DNA of 46,172 bases from an uncultured Clostridia bacterium (GTDB taxonomy: Bacteria > Bacillota > Clostridia > Lachnospirales > Anaerotignaceae). Of this stretch, positions 40,124 through 46,172 are shown one piece after another. The translations under genes were made by a program, and so were the position numbers. Location of the stretch: the NCBI GenBank assembly GCA_910583755.1, contig CAJTZO010000020.1, positions 1-46,172 of the forward strand, read 5' to 3'. Position 1 is the stretch's first letter. The number at the start of each line of letters is the position of its first letter. The notes beneath the pieces are model-generated. The model saw only the letters and a list, made by a program, of their open reading frames with translations. It did no database searches and was not told where the DNA came from.

Positions 40124-41182
40124 CTATTCGAACACTACACAAGACATAGACTGATTTACAAATTGATTGTTATAGTGTTCTCCATAACCAACGAAACCAG
40201 CATAACTGCCTAGTGTTCCCATTTCATTTAAGTATTGTTTCATATAATTATTATTATTAAATAATTTATAACGAAATAGGCAATTAACGGAAAATATTAC
40301 AGATGGTTTTGTAAAATCTTTTTTTATTTTCGCAATGGTTTCTTTTGTAATCTCTTTGTAATCTCTTAATTCTAGTAATATAAGGACATCAGAATCGTTT
40401 ACTTGCCGAAAACAAGCCAATGCATCTCCCTGCACATCCTTAATAGAAACAATATACACTTCATCTCCTGTAATTCTACCAAAAGGATTTTTAAATGTTT
40501 GTGTTAATATTTCTTTTTCTGTGACATGTAAAATATCCTGATATACTTTTTTTGCTGGACGACCATTTAATGCACCAATTATGTATTTTGACTTATCTGT
40601 TTTGGAAGCAATAAATCGGTAATTTTTCATTTTTCGGTAGATGTTTTCTTTGTATGTTTTTACTTTTCCTTTGTTATTTTTGATTAATGCATAAGCTACT
40701 GCATCTTCATAAATTCTCCCATTTACTGATACTTTACCAGCATCGCCTGTTCCTCCCATTAATGAAATTCCTAGAGGTTTTAAGACGGTATACATTGTGG
40801 TTAATACACATGCATCATTGCCACTGCAAAAGTCAATACATACAGTATTATTTTGGCTTGCATTTATTTTTTTGATGTCCCCTTGTAAACGCTGAATGTA
40901 TTTTACAGGCATTTTAGATGCTTCTTCTAACACATTGGTACTTACCTGTATATCATCATAAAAAGCAATTACTCCAACGCCTTTTTCTTCTATCTCTTTG
41001 CTATTATAGCTCATACCAATACAGCCAATGCTTGGTACTTGAGGATAAAGTTGTTGTAATTGTTTCACATGTGATTCGAATTGTTCCTGGTTGGAGAATA
41101 ACATAATAAAGTTTGGTTTATTTAATCCTCTGACTGCTTCTTTCAAATCGCCCCTGTGATGATTTCCAAAAAATTGCTTCAT
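40124..41182 (-). CDS. FIST N/C-domain sensory protein
   Basis: A 352-aa cytoplasmic protein with a FIST N-terminal domain (about 10-180: IMLFSNQEQFESHVKQLQQLYPQVPSIGCIGMSY, later GISLMGGTGDAGK) and a FIST C-terminal domain (about 200-350: NPFGRITGDEVYIVSI, PSVIFSVNCLFRYKLF, GSYAGFVGYGEHYNNQFVNQSM). FIST domains are thought to bind small ligands such as amino acids in signal transduction. I placed the start at 41182; AGGAG lies 12 bases upstream, rather far, while the alternative ATG at 41215 has no ribosome-binding site. It is followed immediately by the MCP gene. Confidence 0.88.
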   Translation of the reverse strand: MKQFFGNHHRGDLKEAVRGLNKPNFIMLFSNQEQFESHVKQLQQLYPQVPSIGCIGMSYNSKEIEEKGVGVIAFYDDIQVSTNVLEEASKMPVKYIQRLQGDIKKINASQNNTVCIDFCSGNDACVLTTMYTVLKPLGISLMGGTGDAGKVSVNGRIYEDAVAYALIKNNKGKVKTYKENIYRKMKNYRFIASKTDKSKYIIGALNGRPAKKVYQDILHVTEKEILTQTFKNPFGRITGDEVYIVSIKDVQGDALACFRQVNDSDVLILLELRDYKEITKETIAKIKKDFTKPSVIFSVNCLFRYKLFNNNNYMKQYLNEMGTLGSYAGFVGYGEHYNNQFVNQSMSCVVFE

Positions 41183-41229
41183 TGCGATGCTTCGCTCCTC
41201 TCTTTTGTAACACATAGACTTACTTTTCT

Positions 41230-41259
41230 ATTATACTTCAATACCATCTGATACTTCAA
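41230..41259 (-). promoter_or_regulatory. Promoter of the FIST-MCP operon
   Basis: TTGAAG (41254-41259) and a perfect TATAAT (41230-41235) are 18 bases apart on the minus strand, about 50 bases before the FIST start codon. Confidence 0.65.
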
Positions 41260-41330
41260 CCATAATTTTTGAAAAAAGGGAAAATAAAAGCAGAAACCTT
41301 AAAGATAACATGAGAATACCATATTCAGCC

Positions 41331-41367
41331 TGTTGATAAAGTTCTTTGAGGAGTTTGAGGGTTATTT
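41331..41367 (-). repeat. Family 1 repeat fragment
   Basis: CCTGTTGATAAAGTTCTTTGAGGAGTTTGAGGG keeps pieces of one end and of the TTGAGG hairpin; the rest is deleted. Confidence 0.5.
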
Positions 41368-41407
41368 TCAATTATATTACATTTTCCTTTCAAATAAGTA
41401 AAATTAG

Positions 41408-41436
41408 TTGTAAATTTTGCCTAACTGTTGTATTCT
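41408..41436 (+). promoter_or_regulatory. Candidate promoter of the SLH surface-protein gene
   Basis: TTGTAA (41408-41413) and TATTCT (41431-41436) are 17 bases apart. It would give a leader of about 180 bases. Confidence 0.4.
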
Positions 41437-41490
41437 TATCATGTAAATAGCTTAAAGTATCATGTCCATTTCAACAAAAAATAGTATGAC

Positions 41491-41577
41491 AGCTCAAAAT
41501 GCGGTATAATGACCTTTTGTCTTTATACCGCGTTGATAGCTAAAAGTAGTGCAAAACAATTTTTACCAGTCGCACTA
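41491..41577 (+). promoter_or_regulatory. Two hairpins in the surface-protein leader
   Basis: The first pairs GCGGTATAATGAC (41501-41513) with GTCTTTATACCGC (41519-41531), 12 of 13 pairs, and extends outward to AGCT arms at 41491 and 41541. The second pairs TAGTGC (41547-41552) with GCACTA (41572-41577). Neither is followed by a T run, so they look like mRNA leader structures. Confidence 0.6.
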
Positions 41578-41624
41578 TCTAAAAAGCAATCACATAAATA
41601 AAAATGAAAAGGGGGTTATTACTT

Positions 41625-44600
41625 ATGAAAAGGACAAAAAGAAAACATATTTCATCACTTATGGCTATGATACTTTTTGCTGGTACAGTCACCATTTCAT
41701 CGGTACCAACAGAAACAGCACTTGCTGCAACAGATACCTATGGACATTGGGCAGAAAGCACAATTAATAAATGGACTGCCAGCGGCTATATTACAGGTTA
41801 TCCTGATGGCACATTTCGACCAAATAATGCCATCAGTCGTGCAGAGTTTGTGACATTAGCAAATAAAGCCTTTGGTTACAATGTACCAACATCCATTACA
41901 TTTAGTGATGTTAATTCATCCTATTGGGCGTACAACGAAATACAAAAAGGCGTTTCTGCTGGTTATATTCGAGGAGATGCAGCAGGCACTTTCCGTCCTG
42001 GGGCAGCTGTAACAAGACAAGAGGCAGCCGTTATGATGTCACAGATTAAAAAACTACAGCAAGATAACAATAGAGCCATGAATTATACGGATTATGATTC
42101 TATCTCTAACTGGGCAAAACCTTATGTTGGTGCAGTATCCAGTGTAAAAATTATGCAGGGCTTCCCAAATGGCGCATTTCGTCCACAAACATCTATGACA
42201 AGAGCGGAAGCAGTGACAGCTTTAGAAAATGCTATTTTTGCAGCACCACAAGTACCTTCTTCCAGTACAACAATTAATCCAAACCCAGATACAAGCGTAA
42301 ATAATAGTCCTGGTTCCAGCTTTAACTCCAGTACAAACTCTAGTTCAAGCTCCAGTTCCAGACCAACCGATTCTGAATATACGCTGGAAGAAACTACATT
42401 ACGCAACAGAATTATCAGCGGCGATTTAATCATATCTGATTCTTTAGATGGTAAAACAGTAACGTTGATGAATGTTACTGTAAACGGCACCGTAAAAGTA
42501 CAAGGTGGCAGCACCATCAGAGTACAATCTTGTGATTTTAATAATGTAGAATTAGACAGAAGCAATGTTATTTTTAATTCTGACAGCAAATCCAAGATAA
42601 AAAGTTTAACATTCTTAGAAAAAGGTAAAATTGAAGGCACTGGTTACGAAAATGTGTATGTAGAAGATGATAGCCTATCAGAAGCAACTATTGATGCAAC
42701 CGTTAACTATTTAGAATTAGATACAGATGCTAATTTAAAATTATATAAAAATGCAGATGTTTCTACTTTAGAAATTACTTCTGATGCAAAAGATGGTGAA
42801 GTTACTTTTTCAAGTGGTGCAAAAGTAGATGATATGAGTATCCGTGGGAAAATCCGTATCTCTGGTAGGGGTGACATCAATGATATGACAACTTATGTTA
42901 GTGGTATTCGTTCTAGTATTAGACCAGATAAACTAACAACAAGAGGCGATGGAGAAAAACCTTCTTACACGAGTGGAGAAAACGGAGGAAGTTCTTCTAG
43001 TAGCAGCGGTTCTAATTATGACGATTTGACGCTTGACCGTGAAGACAGAAGATATGACGCCGATGGAGAAAGATATCATAATGTTACGATTGAGGCGGAT
43101 GGTGTAGAATTTAGAGATGCCACCGTTTATAATCGCTTGACTATCACCAGAGATGTAGAAGATGGCGAAGTCATTATAGAAGATGTCAAAGTACGTGGTG
43201 ATGTTTATATTTATGGTGGTGGCAAAAACTCTGTTATCTTCCGTGACTGTGACATTCAAGGCGACATTATCAGTGACAAAGACATTGATAGTAGATATGG
43301 TGAAGAGCCGGTTGCTTTAGAATTCGAAGATGGCACCGAAGTAGGTGACATTCGTGTGAGAGGTGAAACCATTATTCGTGCAGAAAATGGTATTAAAATC
43401 AATACTGTAACAGTAGACAGAATATTAGAGGAAGAATTAGAATTGGATGCAGCAATTTCTACCTTAAACATCTACAGTGATTGTGATGTTAGAATTTTGG
43501 GACGTAGCAAAATTAACAAAGTAGAAGTGTCCTCTGGTAGGGATGTTACTTTCCGTATGGAAAGCGGTAGCCGCATTGATACCTTAGATTCTAAGTCTGA
43601 TGTAGTGTTAAGAGGAAATGGTACTGTTAAAACCATCAAGACAGACAAAACAATTTCCAAAGATAGTGGTATTGTTAATGATGACCAAACTTCAACTTTT
43701 GTAGCAGTAACTGATATTTTAGGTATTCCAACAACTGGAACAACCGGAACACCATTGACTTTGAGTCCGATTGTAGTACCTGCAGGAGCTTCTTATCAAA
43801 CAGTAAAATGGACAACTGACAGTGGAAGTATTGCAGATGATAAAATATTAACTGTACAAAAAGATGGTACCGTTCATTTGACAGCAACCATAGAAAATGG
43901 GAAAGAAATTGGTACAGCGTTTACAAAGAACTTTACGATTGTATTTAGTAGCGGTGGTGGTAGTGATACCCCGAACCCACCAACACCAACTGAAAAAGGA
44001 AGTGTAACTGCTATTACATCAGCAGCAGATAGTGTTGCACAAGGTGGTAGTTTAGAATTAACAGCAACTGGCTCTCACTTAAGTGGAAAAACAATTAACT
44101 GGAGCATTTCTGGAAATTCTAATGGCACAAGCTTAAGTTCTACAGTAGGCGAAAAGGTTACTTTAAATGTTGCAGCAACTCAGTCAACAACAGGTAAAAT
44201 TACAGTAAAGGCATGGGTAAAAGACGACCAAGCAGAAACAAACGCAGCTATCAAGGAAATTACTGTAACAGCTAATAGTAATCCACCAGCACCAAATAAA
44301 GCAGCAGTAAAAGGCATTCAAACTTCTACAGAACAGACAGCAGCAACAACAACGATTCCTGTTGTACAAGGTAATGGAGTGACATTGAAAGCAACAGGTG
44401 AAAATTTGGAAGCAACAGGAAAAACTGTAAACTGGAAAGTTGAGGGAACCAATTTAAAAACTGGAACAGGATTCCAAAAAATAGATGGAACAAACACAAC
44501 CATCAACAAAACAGCTACAGGTACTGAAACAATATTGGTAATTGCAGCAGATGAAACGACAGGCACAGAAAACATTACTATAAAAGCATGGGCAAGTGAC

Positions 44601-46172
44601 CAAACAGAAACAGATGCCATTACCAGAAAAATTACAGTCCAACAAGCTCCTACAACAGTAACGAATGTTGAAATAACAGGAATGACACAAGGTAATGTTA
44701 CTCCTAATATAAATGCAGCTAAAACAGGTGATAAGTTCCAAGCAACAGCAACCTTAAACCATGATTTGCAGCCTAATGAAACAGTAAAATGGTCATTTGA
44801 AGGGGATGTACCTGAATCAGTAGCAGAAGTTGACCCAAAAATTGAGAATAATGTAACAGACACAAGAGTGGCTATTATATCTATTAACGCACAAGCAGCT
44901 TCTGAACAGGAATTAACATTACAAGCACAAGTAGTAAAGGGTGAAACATCTATTTCTGATGTAATGGAAGTACCACAAAAAATTAAGATTGCAGCAAATG
45001 GTTCATCATCAGAAAGTGCAACAGCAGTGACAGAAATTGAAATTAAAGGAATAGGAAATTCTGTTCTTACTAATGATTGTGCAATGAAAGGTGGTCAATT
45101 TAAAGCAACAGCTACACTGAATAGGGAATTACAAGATGGTGAAAGTGTAGATTGGTCACTTGAGGGAAATAACATAAGTACATTAGCAACTATTACACCC
45201 GATGAAAATAACACCAAAGAAGCAATGATAGAAATTAAAGAGCAGTCAACACAAGAAGTACCATTCATCGTAAAGGCTCAAATTAAAAAAGATGAAACAA
45301 TCATTGCTAATTCAGCAAAAACTGAAAAAATGTATATTGCAGGTACTGCAGAAACTATTGGTATTGGTATCGACGCTTCAACTCCTGTTATAATTCATTC
45401 AGATGAAACAATTAATTTGACAGTAGGAGAAACTTTAAAAGTTATCGCAAGAGTATCTCCGGAGAACGGTGACAAAACAGCAAAAATCGTATTAGAAAGT
45501 AGTGATACCAGTAAATTTACTGTTGATAAAATAAGTGAAACTAATACGTTTACATTAACACCAAAGGCAGTAGGTACAGCTACATTAACAGCAAAGGTAG
45601 ATGCTATTGAAGTGACAAGAAATGTAGAAGTAAAATCTGTACCAGTGTCACGAAATGAGGAACTACAAGCAGAGGAACCAGCACAAGATGAGGAACAAGA
45701 ACCAGCAACAACTATGACAACAGAAAATTCTGTTCGTCGTGCGCCAGCAGTGCCAACTATACAAGAACAGCCAGAGGAAAAACCTTATGTAATCGACATT
45801 ACCTTACCAACATTGGAAGGGGAAGTAGGAAAAGACTTTGATTTAAGTCAAGCAAACATGGAAGCAACTGGCGATTTTGAAATTGACTGGATTGTTGGCA
45901 GAGGTTTTGCAGAAACACCGGATGACCATACTGTACGCATGGACAGAGCAGGCAGTGTTATTATGACAGCAGTTGTTGTAGGTGGTCAGCCTAATGGTGA
46001 TGTTTATACCAAAGACTTTGAAATCACTTTTGTAGAGCCTAAGGTAGAAACTCCAGTGACTCCAGAGGAACCAAAAGAGGAAACTCCAGTGACTCCAGAG
46101 AAACCAAAAGAGGAAACTCCAGTGACTCCAGAGGAACCAAAAGAAGAAACTCCAGTGACTCCAGAGGAACCA
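41625..46172 (+). CDS. Large SLH-domain cell-surface protein (partial, runs off the window)
   Basis: The frame is open for 1516 codons and has no stop before the window ends. Residues 1-35 are a signal peptide (ending ALAA). Three S-layer homology domains follow (about 36-80, 93-140 and 155-200; motifs YGHWAE, GYPDGTFRPNN, SRAEF), which bind secondary cell-wall polymer. A Ser/Asn-rich linker lies at about 207-248. Two stretches of short beta-strand repeats rich in Asp, Val, Ile and Gly, resembling a parallel beta-helix, span about 250-680, separated by a Ser/Gly linker. Four or five Ig-like (Big_2-type) domains span about 790-1340 (for example NWSISG, NWKVEG, VKWSFEG, VDWSLEG cores). Near the end comes a Pro/Glu/Lys/Thr tandem repeat. 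GGGGG lies nine bases before the ATG. It is likely an S-layer or adhesin protein. Confidence 0.88.
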   Translation, partial: MKRTKRKHISSLMAMILFAGTVTISSVPTETALAATDTYGHWAESTINKWTASGYITGYPDGTFRPNNAISRAEFVTLANKAFGYNVPTSITFSDVNSSYWAYNEIQKGVSAGYIRGDAAGTFRPGAAVTRQEAAVMMSQIKKLQQDNNRAMNYTDYDSISNWAKPYVGAVSSVKIMQGFPNGAFRPQTSMTRAEAVTALENAIFAAPQVPSSSTTINPNPDTSVNNSPGSSFNSSTNSSSSSSSRPTDSEYTLEETTLRNRIISGDLIISDSLDGKTVTLMNVTVNGTVKVQGGSTIRVQSCDFNNVELDRSNVIFNSDSKSKIKSLTFLEKGKIEGTGYENVYVEDDSLSEATIDATVNYLELDTDANLKLYKNADVSTLEITSDAKDGEVTFSSGAKVDDMSIRGKIRISGRGDINDMTTYVSGIRSSIRPDKLTTRGDGEKPSYTSGENGGSSSSSSGSNYDDLTLDREDRRYDADGERYHNVTIEADGVEFRDATVYNRLTITRDVEDGEVIIEDVKVRGDVYIYGGGKNSVIFRDCDIQGDIISDKDIDSRYGEEPVALEFEDGTEVGDIRVRGETIIRAENGIKINTVTVDRILEEELELDAAISTLNIYSDCDVRILGRSKINKVEVSSGRDVTFRMESGSRIDTLDSKSDVVLRGNGTVKTIKTDKTISKDSGIVNDDQTSTFVAVTDILGIPTTGTTGTPLTLSPIVVPAGASYQTVKWTTDSGSIADDKILTVQKDGTVHLTATIENGKEIGTAFTKNFTIVFSSGGGSDTPNPPTPTEKGSVTAITSAADSVAQGGSLELTATGSHLSGKTINWSISGNSNGTSLSSTVGEKVTLNVAATQSTTGKITVKAWVKDDQAETNAAIKEITVTANSNPPAPNKAAVKGIQTSTEQTAATTTIPVVQGNGVTLKATGENLEATGKTVNWKVEGTNLKTGTGFQKIDGTNTTINKTATGTETILVIAADETTGTENITIKAWASDQTETDAITRKITVQQAPTTVTNVEITGMTQGNVTPNINAAKTGDKFQATATLNHDLQPNETVKWSFEGDVPESVAEVDPKIENNVTDTRVAIISINAQAASEQELTLQAQVVKGETSISDVMEVPQKIKIAANGSSSESATAVTEIEIKGIGNSVLTNDCAMKGGQFKATATLNRELQDGESVDWSLEGNNISTLATITPDENNTKEAMIEIKEQSTQEVPFIVKAQIKKDETIIANSAKTEKMYIAGTAETIGIGIDASTPVIIHSDETINLTVGETLKVIARVSPENGDKTAKIVLESSDTSKFTVDKISETNTFTLTPKAVGTATLTAKVDAIEVTRNVEVKSVPVSRNEELQAEEPAQDEEQEPATTMTTENSVRRAPAVPTIQEQPEEKPYVIDITLPTLEGEVGKDFDLSQANMEATGDFEIDWIVGRGFAETPDDHTVRMDRAGSVIMTAVVVGGQPNGDVYTKDFEITFVEPKVETPVTPEEPKEETPVTPEKPKEETPVTPEEPKEETPVTPEEP
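46050..46172 (+). repeat. 33-bp tandem repeat encoding TPVTPEEPKEE
   Basis: More than three copies of an 11-residue unit (T-P-V-T-P-E-E/K-P-K-E-E) with very little nucleotide variation run to the window edge. It is part of the surface-protein frame and likely a wall-spanning or stalk segment. Confidence 0.9.

Noticed and set aside
41549..41767. A 72-codon frame over the surface-protein start
   Set aside because: It is out of frame with the clear SLH protein, and its sequence has no domain; the ATG at 41625 has a GGGGG site and a signal peptide.
42122..44863. Several long minus-strand frames, the longest 181 codons
   Set aside because: Antisense to the Thr/Ala/Asn-rich surface-protein frame, which continues without a stop on the plus strand with signal peptide and SLH domains.
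46050..46172. Regular 33-bp repeats considered as a CRISPR array
   Set aside because: The repeats are directly adjacent with no spacers and keep the surface-protein reading frame.

Overview
The window is AT-rich DNA from what looks like a spore-forming, low-GC Firmicute, most likely an anaerobic Clostridia member of the Lachnospirales type. Support: an alpha/beta-type small acid-soluble spore protein, a CwlD-like spore-cortex amidase, GGAGG ribosome-binding sites before nearly every gene (with occasional TTG and GTG starts), sigma-A type promoters, a T-box leader, an S-layer-homology surface protein, and housekeeping lepA and gltX. I see no rRNA, tRNA, CRISPR array, prophage or intact insertion sequence. 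The species assignment is inference.

Layout. 1-3.4 kb: a leftward operon headed by a T-box leader whose specifier codon reads ATG (Met), encoding an uncharacterised 115-residue protein and then the methionine importer MetN-MetI-MetQ. 3.5-10.2 kb: leftward genes for an LCP cell-wall ligase, a class I aminotransferase, a PurM/HypE-like enzyme paired with a FluC/CrcB fluoride channel, and a VanW/G5 cell-surface protein. 10.7-21.4 kb: a leftward six-gene cluster combining an ABC ATPase and ABC-2 permease with two BatA/VWA-type membrane proteins, a coiled-coil membrane protein and a large membrane-anchored exoprotein. It resembles Gld/Bat-type modules but has no MoxR or DUF58 gene in view, and is the best candidate for a poorly described multi-component system. 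21.9-23.7 kb: a compact UvrD-family helicase. 24.0-31.4 kb, rightward: an in-frame fusion of a GT4 glycosyltransferase with a complete histidinol-phosphate aminotransferase, then a 1511-residue SF1 helicase-like protein with a C-terminal PD-(D/E)XK-type nuclease domain and a badly degenerate P-loop. 31.5-41.2 kb: a DUF5684-like membrane protein, LepA, a CwlD-like amidase, GltX, a spore protein, an AGCS sodium/amino-acid symporter, and a FIST-domain protein paired with a soluble chemotaxis transducer. 41.6 kb to the end: a large SLH-domain surface protein that runs off the window in a 33-bp tandem repeat.

Between genes lies a family of about 110-200 bp structured repeats with near-identical inverted ends (CAGTYTGTCAA type). 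It has at least seven substantial copies on both strands. In three cases the copy sits exactly between two diverged copies of a Rho-independent terminator hairpin, and in a fourth between 9-bp direct repeats. A second, shorter hairpin repeat of about 37 bp recurs in five or six intergenic gaps. Several leaders (spore protein, AGCS symporter, S-layer protein) carry long hairpins that are not assigned to any known riboswitch class.
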